DNA from: Mayamaea pseudoterrestris
Lineage: Eukaryota > Bacillariophyta > Bacillariophyceae > Sellaphorales > Sellaphoraceae
Direction: 5' to 3'
Assembly (NCBI GenBank): GCA_027923505.1
Contig: BROI01000002.1
Coordinates: forward strand, 1,798,001 to 1,862,000
Length of the DNA stretch: 64,000 bases
The notes beneath the pieces were generated by a model. It made no database searches and was not told the origin of the DNA. It saw only the letters and a program-made list of their open reading frames with translations. Shown here in pieces: positions 47,518 through 57,179 of this stretch (within the stretch, counting starts at the first letter, position 1; every line of letters starts with the position of its first letter). The position numbers and the translations under genes are program-made.

Positions 47518-49524
47518 ATGCACAACGACAAGCTCGCGCAGTCTTCCACGCTCATTTCGCAAGCAACTCCTTCTACCGCCACAAAACTCCCGAGCCGCCG
47601 GAGCCTTCGAAGATTTCGATCCAGTCAAAGCAAGATAAACATGAATCAGCAACAGCAGCAGCATGGACGGCGACTGAATGCCAACGACTCTTTACGCGAA
47701 ACTCTGACGGAACTAAAATGTATGGAGGAGAATGATTCGCTTCGAATCAAGGCGCTCGACTGGTTGGAACGCATCCTTGCGAAATGGTCATTTGCATGCA
47801 GCAATGAGCGTCATCATGGAAACTCTACGAGCAGCAGTAAGCGAAACGATGAGGACGACGAAGACTCTGCGTCGCCATGCAAAAAGAAGGCGCGCGCTCC
47901 TGCAGTCATGGTCAACAATTGGCAGCGACCTCGACCGATTCTAATTACCTTTGGGTCATACCGCTTGGGCGTCCATCGGCCTTGCTCGGACCTTGACTTG
48001 CTGGTTCTAGCTCCCGCTCATTGCAGTCGCGACGACTTTTTCGGCTCGCTCGTGCAACTACTCCAGCAGCAGTCTGACTCCATCATTCGGCAGGTGCACC
48101 CCATTCCAACGGCGTACACTCCCGTCATTAAATTCACTCTCTACGGCATCTCGGTAGACTTGCTCTTTGCCAAGGGAAACTCGGCTGCAATGCAGCAGTA
48201 TCAATTGAAGCGACCGAATCCGCTACTGCTCGTCAACTCCAAGGAGAAGTGTTTCAACGACCATCGGTCGGACGAATACTTGATTCACGACGCCGACTTG
48301 GCGGACCAGGATGAAGCTGGCGTGCGCTCATTGAACGGCGCTCGCGTCAGTCAAATGATATTGGAAAAGGTGTCACCTCATTTACCAACCTTTCGCATCG
48401 TCTTGGCCGCTGTCAAGGAGTGGGCCATGGCCAAGGGCATTTACAGCAACGTGATGGGCTTTCTTGGCGGCATCAATTACGCCATTATGGTTGCCTACGT
48501 TTGCATTCACAATCCAGCGATTGCAAACGATCCAGTGGCACTACTCGAGTGCTTCTTCATTACCTTTGCCTCGTGGAAGTGGCCGGAACCAGTCATGATT
48601 GGTGAGCTGCAGTTGGTGCGACCGTCCAGCTGCAGTCTGCAACTCGCTGGTTGGAATCCACTCGTCAGTCGACGCGATGGCCTCCAAATTATGCCAATCA
48701 TTACGCCGGCCTATCCCTCCATGAACTCAGCCTACAATGTGGACGTTCCGCAGCTGCGGCAAATGAGGAACGAGTTTGTACTGGCGGCCAATTGGGTGGT
48801 CACAACCCACAAGTCCAAGCGCAATTGCTTTTTGCGTTTGCTGCGACCGTCTGATTTCTTTGCGAGTCATTCGCACTACTTGCAGGTGAAGATTACTAGC
48901 AAGACGCAGCAGGAGCATGTCGAGTGGTTGCGCTTGGTCGAGTCGCGATTGCGCCTATTGATTGGCAGCCTTGAAACGCCAGAGCTGCATGTTTGGCCGT
49001 TTGGCAAGCTCTTCCACAAGCCGCGAAGCATTGTGACGCAAGTCACTACCACTACTTCTGTGGGTGCCACGTCCAGCGTCATGGCGTTGGAGCAGCAGCA
49101 GCAAGGCTTGTTAGCGGACGCCAAGACTGATTGCGAGGACGAGGACGAGGACGACTTCGAATCCACCTTTTACATGGCCCTCCGTTTCGCTCGGGGCACG
49201 GAGCAGACCGACATTCGCCTACTTACGTCCGACTTTTGCCATCAAGTCTACGCATGGGAGAAGCGAACGTCGACCATGGACATGTCTCTTAATCATTTGA
49301 CAGCTGCGCAGCTGCCTGCCTACGTTGTGCCGCCATTGAAGCTTTTGGACGACGCGAGTACAGCGACGGCATCAAGCTCATGGGCATCATCGTCGGACGG
49401 CTATGAAGACGGAGACGATGATGATGGATTGGTGGAAACGGAAGCACTTGTCGACGAGTCACTTTTGGGATTGGAGAAGGAGAAGCGCGAAGGCTTGGTT
49501 GCGCATGAACAACGCCCTAACTAG
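47518..49524 (+). CDS. Nuclear poly(A) polymerase
   Basis: Single exon, 668 residues. It adds the poly(A) tail to cleaved pre-mRNA. The nucleotidyltransferase core is plain: FGSYRLGVHRPCSDLDLLVL with Gly-Ser near residue 146 and Asp158/Asp160, and the third carboxylate Asp214 in ISVDLLFA. The central domain has SLNGARVSQMIL, AVKEWAMAKGIYSNVMGFLG and MPIITPAYPSMNSAYNV, all signature stretches of canonical PAP. The RNA-binding domain (about 430-530) has FLRLLRPSDFFASHSHYLQV. The C-terminus is acidic and variable. A low-complexity segment with poly-Gln (about 42-47) precedes the core, and residues 100-130 (acidic plus KKKARAP) interrupt the usual N-terminal domain, a lineage-specific insertion that may act as a nuclear signal. 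The first ATG at 47518 is used; the ATG at 47641 (MNQQQQQ) is possible. Confidence 0.95.
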   Translation: MHNDKLAQSSTLISQATPSTATKLPSRRSLRRFRSSQSKINMNQQQQQHGRRLNANDSLRETLTELKCMEENDSLRIKALDWLERILAKWSFACSNERHHGNSTSSSKRNDEDDEDSASPCKKKARAPAVMVNNWQRPRPILITFGSYRLGVHRPCSDLDLLVLAPAHCSRDDFFGSLVQLLQQQSDSIIRQVHPIPTAYTPVIKFTLYGISVDLLFAKGNSAAMQQYQLKRPNPLLLVNSKEKCFNDHRSDEYLIHDADLADQDEAGVRSLNGARVSQMILEKVSPHLPTFRIVLAAVKEWAMAKGIYSNVMGFLGGINYAIMVAYVCIHNPAIANDPVALLECFFITFASWKWPEPVMIGELQLVRPSSCSLQLAGWNPLVSRRDGLQIMPIITPAYPSMNSAYNVDVPQLRQMRNEFVLAANWVVTTHKSKRNCFLRLLRPSDFFASHSHYLQVKITSKTQQEHVEWLRLVESRLRLLIGSLETPELHVWPFGKLFHKPRSIVTQVTTTTSVGATSSVMALEQQQQGLLADAKTDCEDEDEDDFESTFYMALRFARGTEQTDIRLLTSDFCHQVYAWEKRTSTMDMSLNHLTAAQLPAYVVPPLKLLDDASTATASSSWASSSDGYEDGDDDDGLVETEALVDESLLGLEKEKREGLVAHEQRPN

Positions 49525-50011
49525 GCGGAACCTTTGGCCAGTTTGCTCGCCGTCGAACAAGCGCCCTATTATGGCTGCAGCTATGCACTATGCATAGTTG
49601 CGCCTTGCATTTTACTTTATAATACATTGCGTCTGCCCAGGCGGCGAGCAAATGTTTGCTTTCCTTCTGCCTGTTGGTCGCATTCCTCATTGGAAAACGA
49701 CGCATTTACATTTTATAAAAAATTTACGTTATACATTTATAAATGTGTGTATCGTCTGTGCTAGTTCTTTCTTACAACCGTCAGAAGTATCGTTAATTCC
49801 GAGTCAGATCCAATTTGTCATGCTGCCTCCGGGGCTTTCTTCACCAAATACCTTGTCGGACACGCGCAGACAGCACGCATATGATGTTACGATACAAAAG
49901 TAGGCCCCGCAGAGCTGCAACTATTGAGCATGCCTAACTGTAAAACCGGCATACGTGCAGTATTTAAACACCTTGATGACGTGCCACACTTTCATTCATG
50001 CATCTGTTCAT
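49525..50011. other. Intergenic region between convergent genes
   Basis: About 490 bp, AT-rich, holding the 3' ends of poly(A) polymerase and the oxygenase gene. Overlapping short frames on the plus strand look non-coding. Confidence 0.5.
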
Positions 50012-50863
50012 TTACTCGCTGAACACTAAGTCCGTCCGAAACACATATTTGATTCCCTTTTCAACAAGATCGCCTGCATGCGGCAAGCAGTCATCGCCAT
50101 GCAAGTGAAGCAGCATGCTTCCAATCTTCGGAACATAGACTATATCCTTGCCGCTGCCATGCGGACGTTCGAACCGCGTCGCTCCGCCCTTGCATTCCGA
50201 AAGATAAATCAGTACCGTGACACGCGTATAGGTCGGATTACCGTTGCTTCCTTGAAGCGGCGGCACAGTGTCAGTGACATCCACGTGCATGCCAAACTTG
50301 TGTCCCGGAATGTACTTGTAGAGTCGAATGTTTGGATTGCAGCCAAGGGCAGCTGTTTCGAGGGGCAGTATCTGCAGCAGCGACGCTGGAAAGCGCTCAA
50401 AGATCTTTTGTGCAACGTCGGGGTCGTCCTTGCGTAGCTCGAAACACTCGCGGTGCGCCATGTAGCGAGTCGCTCGTTGCTTGTTGTGTTGCATCAAATG
50501 CGACTCCTTCTCCATGTGTTCGATCCAATTCCGACATTCCGTTGGTGAAAGAACGTCATTGACTGTCCAAATGTAGTCCTGAAGGATGGTCTTGTACTTT
50601 TCCGGAGCCTTGTGAGTGTTGGAGAAGAGCGTCAATGGAAAGGCCGACGTTTGAGGACGCGGCATGGTATTCTTCCTCTTGGCGGAAAGAGCGGTTGTTG
50701 TCAAGGAGACTGACGCTTGGCTCGGCTTTGATGCTAATGTAATCTTTACCATATTCTTTCCGTTGCAAAACAAGATGGACGACAGGGCTGCTAGTTTGTA
50801 CATACGAATAAGGAAGTGGAAGGAACGTTTTGTGTGAGGAAAACGATGAGCGAAACCACGCAT
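50012..50863 (-). CDS. 2OG-Fe(II) oxygenase (prolyl-4-hydroxylase-like)
   Basis: Single exon, 283 residues from the ATG at 50863; the frame stays open upstream to 50923 but has no earlier ATG. The N-terminus (MRGFAHRFPHTKRSFHFLIR) is basic, without acidic residues, so could direct the protein to mitochondria. The double-stranded beta-helix has the iron ligands His193 and Asp195 (GMHVDVTD), distal His262 (LPHAG) and Arg276 for 2-oxoglutarate (KYVFRTDLVF). NPNIRLYKYIPGHKFG and VTVLIYLSECKGGATRF fit the P4Hc group. Such enzymes hydroxylate protein or small-molecule substrates; the substrate cannot be told here. Confidence 0.9.
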   Translation of the reverse strand: MRGFAHRFPHTKRSFHFLIRMYKLAALSSILFCNGKNMVKITLASKPSQASVSLTTTALSAKRKNTMPRPQTSAFPLTLFSNTHKAPEKYKTILQDYIWTVNDVLSPTECRNWIEHMEKESHLMQHNKQRATRYMAHRECFELRKDDPDVAQKIFERFPASLLQILPLETAALGCNPNIRLYKYIPGHKFGMHVDVTDTVPPLQGSNGNPTYTRVTVLIYLSECKGGATRFERPHGSGKDIVYVPKIGSMLLHLHGDDCLPHAGDLVEKGIKYVFRTDLVFSE

Positions 50864-51160
50864 TGCCGCATGCCGATAAGAAGAGGAAAGAAGTTGCGTG
50901 ACAGACGTCGTAGCGCTACTCAAAGACGTCCAAGCTACCCGTAGTAGCTCAAAGCTACGATGTGTTCCGCTCCAATGTTGGTTTCTTTCGACGCAATAAT
51001 AGGCAGTGTATAGTATAATATTGTGCTATTGTTAGTTAATGACATGAATCAGCTTGTTTGCCGCTCTCCCCGATCCAATTCCAAGGTTAATTTAGCCAAG
51101 CTTCGTTCTCTAAACATCGCCACATCCTTAATTATCAAGCTCCACTTCCCTCTTGACTCC
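50864..51160. other. Spacer upstream of the oxygenase gene
   Basis: About 300 bp. It contains the 26-bp element at 50900-50926 (core CGTAGCGCTACTCAAAG), which recurs with three mismatches at 51812-51837. No gene is seen. Confidence 0.45.
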
Positions 51161-51682
51161 CTAATGCGGCTTTGGGACATGCCCATCCACATAAAAGTTT
51201 CTCGTCGCTTTGGGTAACTCCAATACTGCATTCTCCATTTCCGGCGTGACAATGACCTGACACCCAAGTCGACTTGTTTCAGTCAATCCAAATGCCATGT
51301 CCAGCATGTCTTCTTCATCTTCTGATGGTTCCGGTAGCTGATCGTAAATACTTGCTGGGAATATCAAGTGGCAGGTGCTGCAGGCACAAACACCTTCGCA
51401 GGCGCCTTCCAAGTCCACGTCATGGCGGTGTGCCGTTTGTAGCAGTGACTCACCGATCCGAGCGTCGACTGTTTTGATTGAGTCATCGGCAAGTCTAAAA
51501 GAGACTGTGATGGTGGGAGCATCGGCTCCAGGCCCGCCTCCGTGCCATCGAATGAAATGAACTGATGGTGATGGTGATGGTAGTCGTGATCGTGATGTAC
51601 GAGAGACGATGACGTTTGATCTTTGCATGGACTGTTGCAGACATCTGCTAGAAGTTATTCTGATTCTATGTATAGCTTGCAT
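51161..51682 (-). CDS. Mitochondrial [2Fe-2S] ferredoxin (adrenodoxin/Yah1 type)
   Basis: Single exon, 173 residues. An N-terminal presequence rich in Arg and Ser without acidic residues (about 1-45) is typical of mitochondrial import. The ferredoxin fold follows, with cluster ligands Cys95, Cys101, Cys104 (CEGVCACSTCHLIF) and Cys141 (LGCQV), and the family stretch PEPSEDEEDMLDMAFGL, the acidic helix that docks with ferredoxin reductase. It ends with YVDGHVPKPH. It donates electrons in Fe-S cluster assembly and heme A or steroid-type hydroxylation. An extra Cys99 lies between ligands. It is divergent from the helicase gene across 400 bp. Confidence 0.95.
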   Translation of the reverse strand: MQAIHRIRITSSRCLQQSMQRSNVIVSRTSRSRLPSPSPSVHFIRWHGGGPGADAPTITVSFRLADDSIKTVDARIGESLLQTAHRHDVDLEGACEGVCACSTCHLIFPASIYDQLPEPSEDEEDMLDMAFGLTETSRLGCQVIVTPEMENAVLELPKATRNFYVDGHVPKPH

Positions 51683-52082
51683 CGTCGCTGTATGTCACTG
51701 GTAATTATTGGTTGTAATCAGGGTGCGTAAGAACGGGCGGCTGATGAGCACTCATTTTACGTGGCCATGGTCAAGTTGATTCGTCATCGTTCATGCGATT
51801 GAGTACCGTTCCGACATACATCGTAGCGTTACTCAAAGTCTAACAAGGAAACGTGATGTAGTATCGCTCCGACTTTCAATTCGTCAGTTTTTGTCGGCAC
51901 TCGTTTTTCACCATGATGATCATCCACCCTTTATATTTGTCTTTACCAATACCCGAACCACTAACAAGCCTCCCCGAGACGAGCTTGAATAAACAGGGAT
52001 TTGATTACTGACTATCGCCTCATTTTCTCGCTCCAAAATTTCAGTTCGTTCATAATTCGTCATTCATCAGCGCCCGTCAACA
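51683..52082. promoter_or_regulatory. Shared upstream region of ferredoxin and FANCM-type helicase genes
   Basis: This 400-bp divergent spacer holds the second copy of the 26-bp element (51812-51837, CGTAGCGTTACTCAAAG core). No other obvious motif. Confidence 0.4.
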
Positions 52083-55000
52083 ATGTCATTTGGATGGACC
52101 TGCTCCAACTGCACCTACAAGCACCATGCTCCCTGCGAGCGATGCGCCATGTGCAATGAGATGCGTGTTACCAAGAAACAAATGGCTGACTTTGTCCTGG
52201 GAGTTCCAATTCCAAAGACTGTCAATGCTGCTGCGCCTGCAAGTCCAGCGCCGTTGCAAGGAGCACCAGCAGCTATCAAGCAAGTCACTCTTGACGCTGT
52301 TTTTGGAGGTGCAAGCGGAACAATGAGTCAAATCAATAGTTCAACAGCAAAAGTAGTGACATCGAGTACAGCTAGTGCACCTGTTGCAGCAGCAGCAGCA
52401 ACAGCGGTGTCAAAGCCAAAGGCGGCGACAATAACGCACAATCCATACGCCAAGAAACGACCTGCGTCGGCCATGAAGAATCACAGCAATCAGCAATCTA
52501 CTACTAGTAGCAGCGCGACTGTAGCTTCTAGTATTTCGATAATGGCGGGCGCTCGAACAGACCAGGCGGACGCAAGTGCACGCGGCGCGACAGCAGACGC
52601 AGGAATAGTGGCATCGAGCAATGGCCAAAATATACACGTCAATAGAACGGCTCCACATTTGGACAGTACCGATAAGAACTTGATGCAGCCGCCTCCATCA
52701 TCGTGGGCGACTGCGTCTGTTTCAGCCGCTGCTAGTCATGCAGTTACCACTCGAAACGAGGCACCGACTGTTAACAACGCCATACATTCGGCGCAATCTG
52801 CCATTACCACCGCCGCTGTTAACGACAATCCACCACCTGTGAATACGTTAAACACGTCAAATGGTCCTCAGCCATCTACATTAGCCAAGTATCATCGACC
52901 TGGGGTCTCGCTGCAAGGAAAGTCAGCGACATCAAAGACCAAGCGCCCAAATGAAGCGGAAGACAAAAATAAGATCAGTCGCCAGTATGGCATGGTTCGA
53001 CCACCGTATTCGCCAGGGCCAGTTCCAATTGACCCAAGCACGGCTCATGATTGGATTTATCCGCAAAATCCCGATTACCCGACTCGTCTATACCAACTCG
53101 AAATGTCCTCCACTGCCATTTTCCACAATACACTCGTCTCGCTACCAACCGGGCTCGGCAAGACGCTGATTGCTGCCGTTGTCATGTACAACTACCATCG
53201 CTGGTTTCCAACTGGCAAGGTGGTATTCATGGCGCCAACCTTGCCACTCGTTCAGCAACAAATCAAAGCTTGCTACCAAATCATGGGCATCCCAACCTAC
53301 GTTACGGCCATGCTGACTGGCAAGGTGTCGCAGGAGAAGCGATTGGCTATTTGGCAGGAGCGCAGCGTCTTTTTCTGTACGCCGCAAACAGTGCAAAAGG
53401 ATTTGGAGCATGGAACGTGTCCGGCGCAGGATGTCGTTTGCGTCGTGTTGGATGAGGCGCACCGCGCTGCTGGCAACTACGCTTACGTGAATGTTGTTCA
53501 ATACTTGGAACATTCTGGAGCAAAATTCCGCGTACTGGGTCTGAGTGCAACGCCTGGTGCTAACATCAAGGCGATTCAAAAGGTGATTGACGTGCTTGGT
53601 ATCAACCGCATTGAGGCGCGCAATGAGTCGGACCCGTCGGTCTCGCAGTACACGCACACTCGCACATCAGAGATTATCGTTGTACCACAAGTAGCTGCTT
53701 CAAAAGGGATCGAAGTGGCACTTAACGCAATAATAGACCCCCTTATTAGTCGTTTGCGGAACGCTGGTTGCTTTCAGCGATTTGGAACCAACAATTCCAT
53801 TTCATGTTATAATATCATGAAGGAGAGTGAAGCCTACAAGGAGCGAACGCAAGATTCCGCCATGTCGGGTTTCTTTTTTGCAGCACAAAAGTTTGTGCAA
53901 ATACGGGACTTTTTACACAAGCAAGGAGTCGGCATGGTACGCACCAAGATTAACGAATTGCGCATAGGACGTCCGAATGGCATGGTTGCCAAGATTGTCA
54001 AGGGGCCCGAATTTGTCAAACTTTGGGACGAAATATCGCGAGCTGCCTGCGATCCGAATGCGCATGAAACGGATGCCCGCGATCGGTTACACAACAATCC
54101 AAAACTTGCCAAGCTGTGCGAAATCTTGCAGGAACACTTTGAACGAGCGAGAGCGTGTGGCAAGTCGTCGAGAGCAATTGTCTTTTCGCAGTTTCGCGAT
54201 TCAGTTTCGGAGATTGTCGCCGTGCTCGACCCTCACAAACCCACAATCCGATCGAGGCACTTTATTGGGCAAGGCAAGGGAGCAAAGGTAAAGAAAGATG
54301 ATTCAAACCCAGGACAGCAGCTGCAAGGAATGAACCAAACTGAGCAACACAACGTAATCCGCGAATTCCGCAATGACGTCTACAACGTCCTTGTGGTAAG
54401 TCATAATTGCCGAAGATTGACACATATCTGTGCCGTTGAACTTGTGTATTAATTCTGCTTAAATTTTGTTGCAACAGTGTACTTGCATTGGTGAAGAAGG
54501 GCTTGATATTGGCGAGGTTGACTTGATTGTAAATTTTGACACACTCAGCAGTCCGATACGCAGTCTACAGCGCATTGGTCGCACCGGACGTAAGCGAGAA
54601 GGGCGCGTTGTTTGTCTTGTATCGGAAGGAGCGGAGGAAAAGACTATGAATTCGTCCAAGCAGAAGGAACGTACCTTGCAGCATGCGCTCAAGAATCCAA
54701 AAGCATTTACAACCTTACCTACAGTACCAATGTTTGAGGTTGAACCTGAGCAGTCAAGAGTTGCTATGAACTTCTCGCAAAATTTTCGTGAATCGCAAGT
54801 AGAAGGGATTGGAGGAGCCAACCGCAAAGACAAAACGATAGTCGCGAGCTTTACACGCTGGAAACTGACCGAAGATGAGAATGCGCAGCGGCTGAACATA
54901 CTACGACAATACGCTAGGGTACAGCTATCAGTGGAAGGAACAGGCATGACGAGTTTACGGCGACGATTATTGTCAGGCAGGAAGCTTAAAACAGTCACTG

Positions 55001-57033
55001 AAAGCATGAAGGAAAATTATTCTGGACGTACGGTGGCGTTTCTTTGCAAGCTGGAGGCTTCGAATGATGTAGCGAATGAAGCAGTATCTGGTGTAACTCG
55101 CAGTCGAGGCTTCCGAGGCAGCAACGACGAAGCGCTCGACACTCTTTTCCCGCTAGTAGTTGACAATTCTCGGGGCGAATGGGGAGTTGAGATGAAGCGC
55201 ATCGTCCCAAATGAACAGGTGGTCGATTCGTCCACTGTAGATGCACCTCTGGAAGTAATACCGACGGCTAATTATGATGCAGATGCAACACTAACAGTAG
55301 GCAACTCGATAGCACATGCGAAGCCGACTCTGCCCGAAACAAGTGTCTGTCGACCTTCACCATCCAGAAACGTCGCGGCGATTGGTATGGGACTGCCGAG
55401 GGAGCAGCATGCTGCGTCACTAGCATCACAGGCACAGTTTGAAGACTTTTGTCTTCCTCCAGATTGTGAATCATCCAGTGATGACGATGAGCATTTGGAT
55501 GATGATTCAGTGTCGAACGTGCCTGGGGAAAGTGACTGCGCCGAGGGTGGTGGGTCTAGCAATGATGTCCTAAACGTTCACATAAATACTAATCTACCCA
55601 ACACTCCACCTGCGAAAGCCGTGCTTGATGAATTTCGCCTACCGACGCCAGCGTCTAGTTCGGACGAAAGCGATGATGAGTCAGTCGCATTTGTGGAAAT
55701 GAAAGCCATTGACGACGTATCAAAGGACCTTCCGATGGGCAGCGACAGAACGATACTGAAAGCATCAACGCATCCTTCGGAGCAATCTGATAAGTCGTCT
55801 AATGCAAAGCTTCAAGAAAGTCAAACTGACTCCAGCCGAGTGTACTCCAGAAGTAATGAAGCGAAAAACAATTCACACTTGGCTGTCAATAATGATAGTC
55901 CAGAAAGTGAAGCATCCATCCGTCACATGGTGAAGAAGTCCAAGAAAAACTTTCTTGTCATTCAAGACTCACCGGAGGTACAGATTGTGAATCCTTACGT
56001 CACACGCAAGCGAAAGTCTTTGGGGTCGCTCTCTTGCGACTTGACCAACACCCAAGACGAACCAATGGACACACAATGCAGCAGCAGTCATCCTGGAGAT
56101 GCAGATGACATCATTTGCGCCGTTTGTAGGTTAGGGCATAGTCCGGATGAGAATCCTATCATACTGTGCGATGGCGAGCGTTCGCCCGGGCGTTGTTGTG
56201 ACTTGGCGGTGCATGTGTCCTGCTATTCGGTTCGCACACCTCTGATGCCGGACGAGGACTGGTTTTGTGACCCATGTCTTTCGCGAAATAAAGGACTGAA
56301 AGGCTCATTCGAATGCGTCGAGTGCCATGTTGGAGAACATGGAGGAGCCTTGAAGCAGGGCGTTGGGAGTTTGTGGCGACATGTGAAGTGTCATGGCAGC
56401 CGCGATAAACCGCAACGACTAAAAAAGATTAGAGGGAAGAAGAGTAAAAAGCCACCAACACATCGTAAATCAATTCAAGAGGCAAATCGTTGTCCGCTGT
56501 TGGACCTGTCCGCCAACGCCGAAACACATGAAAGCGATTCGACCCGAAAACGGCGACGCCAGCATCATCTGCGGCGTTTTGTCCAGGAGGAAGCTGACTG
56601 TGACTCGGACGAGGATATTGATGGAGACGGTGACGAAGAGGATGCTATTCGGGCGATTGAAGAGGAGGAAGCTCTGGCAGCTGGCGGCTTTATCAACGAC
56701 ACGTCTCAGCTGGATTACACGCAAGATATATTAGACCAAGTGGATCCGGATGCTGCGAACGACGATACTATACACCGGGAACTAGATTACGAGCGAGCGC
56801 GCCATGAAGAGTTTGCAACACCATGTTTGGGTCGCCGCTTCCTGAAAGATAAACAGCAGCTTTCTTCCAATACGCCGGCGTCCATGCCAAGTTCCGAAAA
56901 GTGCTTGGGCAAAATGCATTTCATACGGAGTGTTTTGGAGCACCATCGCCAAGGTGGCGATACGGAAGATATCGAACAAGCTTACAATGATTTGGAGACT
57001 CATGGTACCCAGGCTGCGTTTTCGCAATGGTAA
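52083..57033 (+). CDS. FANCM/Mph1-type DEAH helicase with N-terminal NZF and C-terminal PHD fingers
   Basis: Exons 52083-54395 and 54478-57033 join across an 82-bp GT-AG intron inside the helicase (join NVLV|CTCIGEEGLDIG); the product is 1622 residues. Domains: a RanBP2/NZF zinc finger at 4-28 (WTCSNC...CERCAMC); a disordered Ala/Ser/Thr-rich linker; SF2 helicase lobe 1 with motif I PTGLGKT (about 354-361), DEAH at 457-460 and GLSATPG; an inserted helical region typical of the Mph1/FANCM/Hef group; lobe 2 ending IGRTGRKREGRVVCL. A long acidic linker follows, then a PHD-type cluster at about 1315-1412 (ICAVCRLGH, ILCDG, DWFCDPCL, FECVECHVG, HVKCHG). No ERCC4-type nuclease is visible. FANCM remodels stalled forks and D-loops; the added fingers suggest ubiquitin and histone binding (inference). 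Confidence 0.92.
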
Positions 57034-57179
57034 AGCTACCTATGCTCGTCCATTAATTTGTCAGCTAAAAATTAATAATTAGAGTTCACAAACGACTAAT
57101 GTGCCAGCGCTTTACAAAACAGCGTCATGCATAACAGTAATGAAGATAGCGCGGGCACTACCCGCGTTGCTCCCCACAT
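57034..57179. other. Shared 3' region of convergent genes with a small GC hairpin
   Basis: Only 146 bp separate the stops of the helicase and protease genes. CGCGGG (57150-57155) and CCCGCG (57161-57166) form a perfect 6-bp stem with a 5-base loop. Confidence 0.5.

Noticed and set aside
50864-50923. N-terminal extension of the 2OG oxygenase
   Set aside because: The frame starts with TTG only; the first ATG is at 50863.
57150-57166. GC hairpin as a bacterial-type terminator
   Set aside because: The genes are eukaryotic and there is no T-run after the stem; at most a minor structural element in the shared 3' region.
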